Origin: Doris montereyensis
Lineage: Eukaryota > Mollusca > Gastropoda > Nudibranchia > Dorididae
Direction of reading: 5' to 3'
Length of the DNA stretch: 64,000 nt
NCBI GenBank assembly: GCA_037039925.1
Contig: JAXRKP010000971.1
Span: 103,501-167,500, forward strand
The notes under the pieces were generated by a model. The model worked only from the letters and a program-made list of their open reading frames with translations, searched no databases and was not told where the DNA came from. Of this stretch, positions 49,050 through 62,300 are shown piece by piece. Position numbers and translations under genes: made by a program. Numbering within the stretch: the first letter of the stretch is position 1; each line of letters opens with the position of its first letter.

Positions 49050-52000
49050 TACAAGAATGAAATAATGACAAATAGTTATGTGTACATGGTTGGTATCAGA
49101 ATAAAATATTGACAAATAGTTATGTTCACATGGTTGGTGTGGTTGGTATAAGAATTAAATAATGACAAATAGTTATGTTTACATGGTTGGTGTGGTTGGT
49201 ATAAGAATGAAATAATGACAAATAGTTATGTTTACATGGTTGGTGTGCTTGGTATAAGAATTAAATAATGACAAATAGTTATGTTTACATGGTTGGTGTG
49301 GTTGGTATAAGAATTAAATAATGACAAATAGTTAATGGTTGGTATCAGAATAAAATATTGACAAATAGTTATGTTGACATGGTTGGTGTGGTTGGTATAA
49401 TGACAAAATTAAATAATGACAAATAGTTATGTTTACATGGTTGGTGTGGTTGGTATAAGAATTAAATAATGACAAATAGTTATGTTTACATGGTTGGTGT
49501 GGTTGGTATAAGAATTAAATAATGACAAATAGTTATGTTTACATGGTTGGTGTGGTTGGTATAAGAATTAAATAATGACAAACAGTTATGTTTACATGGT
49601 TGGTGTGATTGGTAAAGGAATTAAATAATGACAAACAGTTATGTTTACATGGTTGGTGTGGTTGGTATAAGAATTAAATAATGACAAACAGTTATGTTTA
49701 CATGGTTGGTGTTGTTGGTATAAGAATGAAATAATGACAAACAGTTATGTTTACATGGTTGGTGTTGTTGGTATAAGAATCAAATAATGACAAACAGTTA
49801 TGTTTACATGGTTGGTGTTGTTGGTATAAGAATGAAATAATGACAAACAGTTATGTTTACATGGTTGGTGTTGTTGGTATAAGAATTAAATAATGACAAA
49901 CAGTTATGTTTACATGGTTGATGTTGTTGGTATAAGAATCAAATAATGACAAACAGTTATGTTTACATGGTTGGTGTTGTTGGTATAAGAATGAAATAAT
50001 GACAAACAGTTATGTTTACATGGTTGGTGTTGTTGGTATAAGAATGAAATATTGACAAACAGTTATGTTTACATGATTGGTGTTGTTGGTATAAGAATGA
50101 AATAATAACAAACAGTTATGTTAACATGGTTGGTGTTGTTGGTATAAGAATGAAATTATGACAAACAGTTATGTTTACATGGTTGGTGTTGTTGGTATAA
50201 GAATGAAATATTGACAAACAGTTATGTTTACATGGTTGGTATAATAATTAAATAATGGCAAACAGTTATGTTTACATGGTTGGTATAAGAATTGAATAAT
50301 GACAAACAGTTATGTTTACATGGTTGGTATAAGAATGAAATAATGACAAACAGTTATGTTTACATGGTTGGTATCATAATTAAATAATGACAAACAGTTA
50401 TGTTTACATGGTTGATATAAGAATTGAATAATGACAAACAGTTATGTTTACATGATTGGTATCAGAATGAAATAATGACAAACAGTTATGTTTACATGGT
50501 TGTTATAAACATTTGAATAATGACAAACAGTTATGTTTACATGGTTGATCTAAGAATGAAATAATGATAAAGAGTTATGTTTACATGGTTGGTGTGGTTG
50601 GTATAAGAATAAATCATAACAAACAGTTATGTTTACATGGTTCGTGCGGTTGGTATAAGAATTAAATAATGACAAACAGTTATGTTTACATGGTTGGTGT
50701 GGTTGGTATCAGAATTAAATAATGACACAGTTATGTTTACATGGCTGGTATCAGAATTAAATAATGACAAACAGTTATGTTTACATGGTTGGTATCAGAC
50801 TTAAATAATGACAAACAGTTATATTTACATGGTTGGTATCAGAATAAAATAATGACAAACAGTTACGTTTACATGGTTCGTGTGGTTGGTATCAAATTAA
50901 ATAATGACACAGTTATGTTTACATGGCTGGTATCAGAATTAAATAATGACAAACAGTTATGTTTACATGGTTGGTATCAGACTTAAATAATGACAAACAG
51001 TTATGTTTACATGGTGGTATCAGACTTAAATAATGACAAACATTTATGTTTACATGGTTGGTAATTGAATTAAATAATGACAAACAGTTATGTTTACATG
51101 GTTGGTTTCAGAATGAAATAATGACAAACAGTTATGTTTAGATGGTTGGTTTCAGAATGAAATAATGACAAACAGTTATGTTTACATGGTTGGTGTAAGA
51201 ATGTAATAATGACAAACAGTTATGTTTACATGGTTAGTATAATAATTAAATAATGACAAATAGTTATGTTTACATCATTGGTATAAGTATGAAATAATGA
51301 CAAACACTTATGTTTACATGGTTGGTGTGGTTGGTATAAGAATGAAAAATAACAAAGAGTTATGTTTACATGGCTGGTGTCAGAATGTAACAATGACAAA
51401 CAGTTATATTTACATGGTTGGTATAAGAATGAAATATTGACAGACAGTTATGTTTTACATGGTTGGTGTAAGAATTGAATAATGACAAACAGTTATGTTT
51501 TACATGGTTGGTGTAAGAATTGAATAATGACAGACAGTTATGTTTGCTATTTTGTTGGTATAAGAATGAAATATTGACAAACAGTTATGTTTACATGGTT
51601 GGTGTAAGAATTGAATAATGATGACAGTTATGTTTACATGGTTGGTGTGGTTGGTATAAGAATGAAATAATGGCAAACAGTTATATTTACATGGTTGGTA
51701 TAAGAATGAAATAATGGCAAACAGTTATGTTTACATGGTTGGTTTCAGAATGAAATAATGACAAACAGTTATGTTTACATGGTTGGTTTCAGAATGAAAT
51801 AATGACAAACAGTTATGTTTACATGGTTGGTGTGGTTGGTATAAGAATGAAATAATGGCAAACAGTTATATTTACATGGTTGGTGTCAGAATGAAATAAT
51901 CACAAACAGTTATGTTTACATAGTTGGTGGGGTTGGTATAAGAATGAAATAGTGACAAACAATTATGTTTACATGGTTGGTGTGGTTGGTATAAGAATGA

Positions 52001-52675
52001 AATAATGACAAATAGTTATGTTTACATGTTTGGTGTGGTCGATATAAGAATTAAATTATAACAAATAGTTATGTTTACATGATTGGTGTGGTTGATATAA
52101 GAATGAAATAATGACAAATAGTTATGTTTACATGGTTGGTGTGATTGATATAAGAATTAAATAATAACAAATAGTTATTTTACATGGTTGGTGTGGTTGA
52201 TATAATAATTAAATAATAACAAACAGTTATGTTTACATGCTTGGTGTGGTTGGTATAAGAATGAAATAATGACAAATAGTTATGTTTACATTGTTGGTGT
52301 GGTTGATATAAGAATTAAATAATGACAAATAGTTATGTTTACATGTTTGTGTAAGAATGAAATAATGACAAACAGTTATTTTTACATGGTTGGTGACAAA
52401 GAGCAGTGGTTTGGTATAAGAATGAAATAATGACAAACAGTTATGTTTACATGTTTGGTATCAGAATGAAATAATGACAAACAGTTATGTTTACATGGTT
52501 GATATCAGAATGAAATAATGACAAACAGTTATGTTTACATGTTTGATATCAGAATGAAATAATGACAAACAGTTATGTTTACATGGTTGGTGAAATAATG
52601 ACAAACAGTTATATGGTTGATTGGTTATGTTTACATGTTTGGTATCAGAATGAAATAATGACAAACAGTTATGTT

Positions 52676-52915
52676 TAGATGGTTCATATGATTGGTATAG
52701 GAATTAATGACAAACAGTTATGTTTAGATGGTTCATATGATTGGTATAGGAATTAATGACAAACAGTTATGTTTAGATGGTTCATATGATTGGTATAGGA
52801 ATTAATGACAAACAGTTATGTTTAGATGGTTCATATGATTGGTATAGGAATTAATGACAAACAGTTATGTTTAAATGGTTCATATGATTGGTTAGGAATT
52901 AATGACAAACAGTTA
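52676..52915. repeat. Homogenised 49-bp sub-array within the 53-bp array
   Basis: About five consecutive units share ttagatggttcatatg and a shortened aggaattaatgacaaac tail that lacks the usual aataatg spacer, with a spacing of 49 bases. A related single unit appears near 53950. Such a run marks a recent local expansion of one variant. Confidence 0.85.
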
Positions 52916-54396
52916 TGTTTAGATGATTGGTATAAGAATTAAATAATGACAAACAGTTATGCTTACATGATTGGTATAAGAATTGAATAATGACAAACAG
53001 TTATGCTTACATGATTGGTATAAGAATTGAATAATGACAAACAGTTATGCTTACATGATTGGTATAAGAATTGAATAATGACAAACAGTTATGCTTACAT
53101 GATTGGTATAAGAATTGAATAATGACAAACAGTTATGTTTACATGGTTGGTGTGGTTGGTATAAGAATGAAATATTGACAAACAGTTATGTTTAGATGGT
53201 TGGTGTTGTTGGTATAAGAATGAAATAATGACAAACAGTTATGTTTATATGGTTGGTATAAGAATTGAATAATGACAAATAGTTATGTTCACATGGTTGG
53301 TGTGGTTGGTATAAGAATTGAATAATGACAAACAGTTATGTTTACATGGTTGATGTGGTTGGTATAAGAATGAAATAATGACAAAGAGTTATGTTTACAT
53401 GGTTGGTGTGGTTGGTATAAGAATGAAATATTGACAAATTGTTATGTTTACATGGTTGGTGTGGTTGATATAAGAATTAAATTATAACAAATAGTTATGT
53501 TTACATGGTTGGTGTGGTTGATATAAAAATTAAATAATAACAAATAGTTATGTTTACATGGTTGGTGTGGTTGGTATAAGAATTAAATTATAACAAATAG
53601 TTATGTTTACATGGTTGGTGTGGTTGATATAAGAATTAAATTATAACAAATAGTTATGTTTACATGGTTGGTGTGGTTGATATAAGAATTAAATAATAAC
53701 AAACAGTTATGTTTACATGGTGGTGTGGTTGATATAAGAATGAAATGATGACAAAGAGTCATGTTTACATGGTTGGTGTGGTTGATATAAGAATTAAATA
53801 ATGACAAAGAGTTATGTTTACATGTTTGGTATAAGAATGAAATAATGACAAACGGTTATGTTTACATGATTGGTATCAGAATGAAATAATGACAAACAGT
53901 TATGTTTACATGATTGGTATCAGAATGAAATAATGACAAACAATTATGTTTACATGGTTCATATGATTGGTATAGGAATTAAATAATGACAAACAGTTAT
54001 ATTTAGATGGTTGGTATAAGAATTAAATAATAACAAACAGTTATGTTTACATGATTGGTATAAGAATTGAATAATGACAAACAGTTATGTTTACATGATT
54101 GGTATAAGAATTAAATAATGACAAACAGTTATGTTTACATGATTGGTATAAGAATTGAATAATGACAAACAGTTATGTTTACATGGTTGATGTGATTGGT
54201 ATAAGAATTAAATTATAACAAATAGTTATGTTTACATGGTTGATGTGGTTGATATAAGAATGAAATGATGACAAAGAGTTATGTTTACATGGTTGGTGTG
54301 GTTGGTACAAGAATTAAATAATAACAAACAGTTATGTTTACATGGTTTGTGGTTGGTGTAAGAATGAAATAATAACAAACAGTTATGTTTACATGA

Positions 54397-57208
54397 TTTT
54401 CGTGTCTGTATAACTAACTATGGAGCTTTACCATTGATTTTCATGTCTATATAACCAACTATGGTGATTTACCATTGATTTTCATGTCTATATAACCAAC
54501 TATTGTTATTTACCATTGATTTTCATGTCTATATAACCAACTATGGTGATTTACCATTGATTTTCATGTCTATATAACCAACTATTGTGATTTACCATTG
54601 ATTTTCATGTCTATATAACCAACTATGGTGATTTGCCATTGATTTTCATGTCTGTATAACAAACGTTGGGTTTTTTTCTGTGATTGTCATGTTGGTATAA
54701 CAAACCATTAGGTTTTTTTCTGTGATTGTTATGTTGGTATAACAAACCATTAGGTTTTTTCTGTGATTGTCATGTTGGTATAACAAACCATTAGGTTTTT
54801 CTGTGATTGTCATGTTGGTATAACAAACCATTAGGTTTTTTCTGTGATTGTCATGTTGGTATAACAAACCATTAGGTTGTTTCTGTGATTGTCATGTTGG
54901 TATAACAAACCATTAGGTTTTATCATTGTGATTAAAAGCTGGTTTACATGTAAATCATTGGGTTTTAACATTGATGTATATGTCTGTTGTATGCCACTAT
55001 GGGGTTTTAACATTGATGTACATGTCTGTGTATGCCACTATGGGGTTTTAACATTGATGTACATGTCTGTGTATGCCACTATGGGGTTTTAACATTGATG
55101 TACATGTCTGTGTATGCCACTATGGGGTTTTAACATTGATGTACATGTCTGTGTATTCCACTATGGGGTTTTAACATTGATGTACATGTCTGTGTATGCC
55201 ACTATAGGGTTTTAGCATTGATTTCCATGTCTGTGCATCCTACTATGTGATTTTAACATTGATTTCCATGTCCATGTCTGTGTATCCCACTATGTTATTT
55301 TAACATTGATTTCCATGTCTGTGTATCCTACTATGTTATTTTAACATTGATGCCACTATCTGATTTTAACATTGATTTCTGTGTATCCCACTATGTTATT
55401 TTAACATTGATTTCCATGTCTGTGTATCCCACTATCTGATTTTAACATTGATTTCCATGTCTGTGTATCCCACTATGTTATTTTAACATTGATTTCCATG
55501 TCTGTGTATCCCACTATGTTATTTTAACATTGATTTCCATGTCTGTGTATCCCACTATGTTATTTTTACATTGATTTAACATTGATGTACATGTCTGTGT
55601 ATCCCACTATGTTATTTTAACAGTGATTTCCATGTCTGTGTATCCCACTATGTTATTTTAACATTGATTTCCATGTCTGTGTATCCCATTATGTCATTTT
55701 AACATTGATTTCCATGTCTGTGTATCCCACTATGTTATTTTAACATTGATTTCCATGTCTGTGTATCCCATTATGGGGTTTTAACATTGATTTCCATGTC
55801 TGTGTATCCCACTATGTTATTTTAACATTGATTTCCATGTCTGTGTATCCCATTATGTTATTTTAACATTGATTTCCATGTCTGTGTATCCCACTATGTT
55901 ATTTTAACATTGATTTCCATGTCTGCGTATCCCACTATGTTATTTTAACATTGATTTCCATGTCCGTGTATCCCACTATAGGGTTTTAACATTGATTTCC
56001 ATGTCCGTGTATCCCATTATGTTATTTTAACATTGATGTACATGTCTGTGTATGCCACTATGGGGTTTTAACATTGATTTCCATGTCTGTGTATCCCACT
56101 GGGGTTTTAACATTGATTTCCATGTCCGTGTATCCCATTATGTTATTTTAACATTGATGTACATGTCTGTGTATGCCACTATGGGGTTTTAACATTGATT
56201 TCCATGTCCGTGTATGCCACTATGGGGTTTTAACATTGATTTCCATGTCCGTGTATCCCACTATGGGGTTTTAACATTGATTTACATGTCTGTGTATCCC
56301 ACTATGGGGTTTTAACATTGATGTCCATGTCCGTGTATGTATCATGGGGTTTTAACCATGTCCTATGGGGTTTTAACATTGATTTCCATGTCCGTGTATC
56401 CCACTATGGGGTTTTAACATTGATTTCCATGTCTGTGTATCCCACTATGTTATTTAAACATTGATTTCCATGTCTGTGTATCCCACTATAGGGTTTTAAC
56501 ATTGATTTCCATGTCCGTGTATGCCACTATGGGGTTTTAACATTGATTTCCATGTCTGTGTATCCCACTATGGGGTTTTAACATTGATGTACCTATCCGT
56601 GTAATTAACTATGTGGTTTTAGCATTGATATGCTTGTCTGTGTAATGAATTATGGGGTTTTAGCATTGATATGCATGTCTGTGTAATCAACTATGGGGTT
56701 TTAGCATTGATGTGCATGTCTGTGTAATGAATTATGGGGTTTTAGCATTGATGTGCATATCCGTGTAATGAATTATGGATTTTAGCATTGATATGCATGT
56801 CTGTGTAATCCACTATGGGGTTTTAGCATTGATGTGCATGTCCGTGTAATTAACTATGGGGTTTTGCATTGACGTCCATGTTCTTGTAATCAAGTATTGG
56901 GGTTTTTAGCATTGATTTTCACTAATGTATAATAAAGTATTCAGTTTTAGCATTGATTTTCACTAATGTATAATCAAGTATTCAGTTTTAGCATTGATTT
57001 TCACTAATGTATAATCAAGTATTCAGTTTTAGCATTGATTTTCACTAATGTATAATCAAGTATTCAGTTTTAGCACTGATTTGCACGAGCGTATAATCAA
57101 GTATGCGGTTTTAACATCGATCTTTACGTGCGTATTATCAATTCTGGGATTTTAGCGTCGATTTACATGTCTGTCTAATCAAGTATGAGGTTTTAGTATT
57201 GATTTTCA
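54397..57208. repeat. 41-bp satellite array with ordered subfamilies
   Basis: About 68 units of 41 bases. Subfamilies follow one another: tttcatgtctatataacc (about 54397-54650), tgtcatgttggtataac (about 54660-54925), gatgtacatgtctgtgtatg with actatgggg (about 54960-55200), gatttccatgtctgtgtatc with actatgtta or actatgggg (about 55210-56590), gatatgcatgtctgtgtaat (about 56590-56900), tttcactaatgtataatc (about 56920-57070), then decayed copies. Two units are rearranged near 55340-55380 and 56330-56365. The shared frame ttttaacattgat plus catgtctgtgta shows common descent. No coding potential is seen. Confidence 0.95.
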
Positions 57209-57675
57209 AGCTGTGTTTTTTTCACCTTTGCTATATTGGACGCGTGACACTAATGAACGTCGGTTCAAGTTGGTGAATACGAGTAAGGAAATTACATATT
57301 AATGATATACTTGATGTTAAGCACTTCATCGGCAACAGGTGTAATCTGATATCATGTGTAAAGGAAGACGAGAACAACCACTTCCTTCTTCTGGCTAATA
57401 ATCAATACTAATTCAAACTTACCTGTGTCCGGACATCTAAGATATTGAATGGAAAGGAAACAGCGAAAGGTAACACGAGTATGACAATGTGCTGGGGTTG
57501 TTTTGCCTACCAGGAATGTACAGTGAGTCAATTGCTTACCCCAGTCGACATATTTTTCCAGCCCGTGTTACGTCACATAATTAATGATGGCTGATTTATA
57601 TTGATGTTTTCAGTCTCAGGTAACGCCTGACTGTAATCGATTAAACAAAAAACCAACAGCAACAAGTCCTGAAGG
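57209..57675. other. Unique island with a consensus splice-donor string, no gene called
   Basis: About 470 bases of ordinary-looking unique DNA between two arrays. On the minus strand a CAG|GTAAGT donor consensus lies at about 57423/57422, preceded by an 84-base stop-free interval back to a TAG acceptor at 57507. This could be chance. A tgttacgtcacataatt string near 57567 resembles a CREB/ATF site but is weak evidence. No protein family is recognised. Confidence 0.45.
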
Positions 57676-59003
57676 TATGCTACCTCTATCTTGGTAATAT
57701 GAACTCACTATAACGTCTGGATGAGAACACCTGTATCTTGGTGATATGAACTCACGATAACGTCTGGGTGAGAACACCTGTATCTTGGTGAAATGAACAC
57801 ACGATAATGTCTGTGTGAGAACACCTGTATCTTGGTGATATGAACAGACGATAACGTCTGGGTGAGAACATCTGTAACTTGGTGATATGAACACACAATA
57901 ACATCTGGGTGAGATCACCTGTATCTTGGTGATATGAACTCACGATAACGTCTGGGTGAGAACACCTGTATCTTGGTGATATGAACTCACGATAATGTCT
58001 GGGTGAGAACACCTGTATTTTGGTGATATGAACTCACTATAACGTCTGGGTGAGAACACCTGTATCTTGGTGAAATGAACACACAATAACGTCTGGGTAA
58101 GAACACCTGTATCTTGGTGAAATGAACACACGATAATGTCTGTGTGAGAACACCTGTATCTTGGTGATATGAAACACAATAACATCTGGGTGAGAAACAC
58201 CTGTATCTTGGGGATATGAAAACACGACAAAGTCTGTGTGAGAACACCAGTATCTTGGTGATATGAACACACGATAATGTCTGTGTGAGAACACCTGTAT
58301 CTTGTGATATGAACACACGATAAAGTCTGGGTGAGGACACCTGTATATTGGTGATATGAACACACGATAACGTCTGGGTGAGAACACCTGTATCTTAGTG
58401 ATATGAACTCACTATAACGTCTGGATAAGAACACCTGTATCTTGGTGATATGAACTCACTATAACGTCTGGATGAGAACACCTGTATCTTGGTGAAATGA
58501 ACACGATAACGTCTGGGTGAGAACACCTGTATCTGGGATAACGTCTGGGTGAGAACACCTGTATCTTGGTGATATGAACTCACGATAACGTCTGGATGAG
58601 AACACCTGTATCTTGGTGATATGAACACACGATAACGTCTGGGTGAGAACACCTGTATCTTGGTGAAATGAACACACGATAATGTCTGTGTGAGATCATC
58701 TGTATCTTGGTGATATGAACAGACGATAACGTCTGGGTGAGAACATCAGTATCTTGGTGATATGAACACACGATAACATCTGGGTGAGATCACCTGTATC
58801 TTGGTGATATGAAAACACGACAAAGTCTGGGTGAGAACACCAGTATCTTGGTGATATGAACACACGATAATGTCTGTGTGAGAACACCTGTATCTTGGTG
58901 ATATGAACACACGATAAAGTCTGGGTGAGAACATCTGTATATTGGTGATATGAACACACGATAACGTCTGGGTGAGAACACCTGTATCTTGGTGATATGA
59001 ACA
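57676..59003. repeat. 47-bp tandem repeat array
   Basis: About 28 units of 47 bases, each with gagaacacctgtatcttgg, gatatgaacacac and gataacgtctgggt. Starts at 57723 and 57770 confirm the period. Variants are ctcac for acac, gaaatgaac for gatatgaac, and gtgtgag for gggtgag. One unit near 58531-58545 has lost about half its length. The minus strand is stop-poor, and 47 is not a multiple of 3, so all frames read similar His/Gln/Asp/Thr-rich series (CSYHQDTGVLTQTL). These are repeat translations, not genes. Confidence 0.97.
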
Positions 59004-59374
59004 TACAGCAATATGGCTCGCACTTGACATCTGTAAGGGCTGAAAACAATCCAATGCCGACAAGAGGCTGATCCGCCTATGTTGATCACGATACCCTGCA
59101 GAGAAACAAAAACCTATCTACATATCACAGAACCAATGTAAACTTTACGATCTTAGACTAGGAGTCAAGTCAATAAACATTATAATTTCTCTCAAACAGA
59201 TCTCCTCTCCCGGCCTAGCTTGTTCCATTACATGCACACACACACACCCCTAAACACAAAGCAAAAACAAAAAAACTAACAACAAAAAAGCAAGACAAAC
59301 ACAAAAGGGAAAAATTAAAGTTCACAGAAAAATATGTCCTGTAGATTTTTCGCTCAATGCAGACCACATTGCTG
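59004..59374. other. Unique island with a short CA run
   Basis: About 370 bases of non-repetitive DNA between two arrays, including a short cacacacacacacc run near 59234 and an A-rich stretch (about 59255-59325). No open frame of useful length, RNA gene or transposon end was recognised. Confidence 0.65.
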
Positions 59375-62300
59375 TAACTGTAATACCATAGAGTATATAA
59401 AGTTCAGTTAACATATCGATGTGACTGTAATACCATAGCACATATAAAATTTAGTTAGTTTATTGATGTGACTGTAATACCATAGCACACAGAAAGTTTA
59501 GTCAGTTTATTGATGTGACTGTAATACCATAGAACACAGCAAATTTAGTTAGTTTATTGATGTGACTGTAATACCATAGAACACAGAAAATTTAGTTAGT
59601 TTATTGATGTGACTGTAATACCATAGCATACATAAAGTTTAGTTAGTTTATTGATGTGACTATAATACCATAACACACAGAAAGTTTAGTTAGTTTAGTG
59701 ATGTGACTGTAATACCATAGAACACAGAAAATTTAGTTAGTTTATTGATGTGACTGTAATACCATAGAACACAGAAAATTTAGTTAGTTTATTGATGTGA
59801 CTGTAATACCATAGCATACATAAAGTTAAGTTAGTTTATTGATGTTACTATAATACCATAGCACACAGAAAGTTTAGTTAGTTTATTGATGTGACTGTAA
59901 TACCATAGCACACAGAAAGTTTAGTCAGTTTATTGATGTGACTATAATACCATAGCACACAGAAAGTTTAGTCAGTTTATTGATGTGACCATAATACCAT
60001 AGCATACAGAAAGTTTAGCTAGTTTATTGATGTGACTATAATACCATAGCACACATAAAGTTTAGTTAGTTTATTGATGTGACTGTAATACCATAGCACA
60101 CATCAAGTTTAGTTAGTTTATTGACGTGACTGTAATACCATAGCCCACAAAAAGTTTAGTTAGTTTATTGATGTGACTGTAATACCATTGCACACATAAA
60201 GTTTAGTTAGTTTATTGATGTGACTGTAATACCATAGCACACATAAAGTTTAGTTAGTTTATTGATGTGACTGCATCACCATAGAACATAGAAAGTTTAG
60301 TTTATTGATGTGATTATAATACCATAGCACACAGAAGGTTTAGTTTATTGATGTGATTATAATACCTAGCACACATAAATTTTAGTTTATTGATGTGACT
60401 GTAATACCACAGCAAACAGAAAGTTTAGTTTATTGATGTGACTATAATAAAATAGAGCACAGAAAGTTTAGTTTATTGATGTGACTATAATAAAATAGAG
60501 CACAGAAAGTTTAGTTTATTGATGTGACTATAATAAAATAGCATAAAAACAGAAATTTTAAAGTTTATTGATGTGACTATAATAACATAGCGGATATAAA
60601 GTTTAGTTTATTGATGACTATAATAACATAGCGCACATAAAGTTTAGTTTTTTGATGTGACTATAATAACATAGCGGATATAAACTTTAGTTTATTGATG
60701 TGACTATAATAACATAGCGCACAGAAAGTTTAGTTTATTAAGTTTAGTTAGTTTTTTGATGTGACTGTAATACCATAGCACACAGTAAGTTTAGTTAGTT
60801 TATTGATGTGACTATAATAAAATAGCACACAGAAAGTTTAGTTTATTAATGTGACTATAATAGAATAGTGACTATAATAAAATATCACACAGAAAGTTTA
60901 GTTTATTGATGTGACTATAATAACATAGCGCACATAAACAGAAAATTTAGTTTAGTTTATTGATGTGAGTTTATTGATTTAATAAAAAAATAGCACACAG
61001 AAAGTTTATTTTATTGATGTGACTATAATAAAATATCACACAGAAAGTTTAGTTTATTGATGTGACTATAATAAAATATCACACAGAAAGTTTAGTTTAT
61101 TGATGTGACTATAATAAAATAGCACACAGAAAGTTTAGTTTATTGATGTGACTATAATAACATAGCACACAAAAAGTTTAGTTTATTGAAATTTAGCTCA
61201 CATAAAGTTTATTGATGTGACTATAATAGCATAGCACATAAAGTTTAGTTTATTGATTTGACTATAATAAAATATCACACAAAAAGTTTATTTATTGATG
61301 TGACTATAATAACATAGCGCACATAAAGTTTAGTTAGTTTATTGATGTGACTATAATAACATAGCGCACAGAAAGTTTAGTCACTTTATTGATGTGACTG
61401 TAATACCATAGCACACAGTAAGTTTAGTTAGTTTATTGATGTGACTATAATAAAATAGCACACATCAAGTTTAGTTTATTGATGTGACTATAATAAAATA
61501 GCACAAAGAAAGTTTAGTTTATTGATGTGACTATAATAAAATAGCACACAGAAAATTTAGTTAGTTTATTGATGTGACTGTAATACCATAGAACACAGAA
61601 AATTTAGTTATTTTATTGATGTGACTATAATAACATCGCGCACATAAAGTTTAGTTTATTGATGTGACTATAATAAAATAGCAAACAGAAAGTTTAGTTT
61701 ATTGATGTGACTATAATAACATAGCACATAAAGTTTAGTTTATTGATGTGACTATAATAACATAGCGCACATAAAGTTTAGTTTCTTGATGTGACTATAA
61801 TAACATAGCGCACATAAAGTTTAGTTTATTGATGTGACTATAATAACATAGCGCACATAAAGTTTAGTTAGTTTTTTGATGTGACTGTAATACCATAGCA
61901 CACAGTAAGTTTAGTTAGTTTATTGATGTGACTATAATAAAATAGCGCACAGAAAGTTTAGTTTATTAATGTGACTATAATAGAATAGCACACAGAAAGT
62001 TTAGTTTATTGATGTGACTATAATAACATAGCGCACAAAAAAGTTTAGTTAGTTTATTGATGTGACTGTAATAAAATAGCACACAGAAAAGTTTAGTTTA
62101 TTGATGTGACTATAATAACATAGCACACAGAAAGTTTATTTATTGATGTGACTATAATAAAATAGCACACAGAAAGTTTAGTTTATTGATGTGACTATAA
62201 TAAAATAGCACACAGAAAGTTTAGTTTATTGATGTGACTATATAACATAGCACACAGAAAGTTTAGTTTATTGATGTGACTATAATAGAATAGCACACAG

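Larger units (their letters stand above)
48947..54396. repeat. 53/44-bp satellite array, G-rich plus strand
   Basis: The unit contains ttatgtttacatggttgg and aataatgacaaacag. The 53-bp form has ggttggtgtggttggtat, and the 44-bp form lacks one 9-base ggttggtgt copy. About 110 units are present by length. The plus strand is strongly G over C in the ggttgg half. Subtypes are regional: ggtgttgttgg units at about 49.70-50.21 kb, the 44-bp form at about 50.22-50.56 kb, gttgatat units at about 52.0-52.2 and 53.45-53.8 kb. A local 182-bp higher-order repeat occurs at about 50721-50810 and 50903-50992. Short frames across it are repeat translations. Confidence 0.97.

Noticed and set aside
50777..50986. 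69-codon plus-strand frame with a repeated FTWL/LHGW pattern
   Set aside because: It is a translation of three to four 53/44-bp satellite units and has no existence outside the repeat.
48947..59003. Regular direct repeats of 41-53 bases considered as CRISPR arrays
   Set aside because: Whole units are conserved, with no unique spacers between constant repeats, no leader and no cas genes. The context is eukaryotic satellite DNA.
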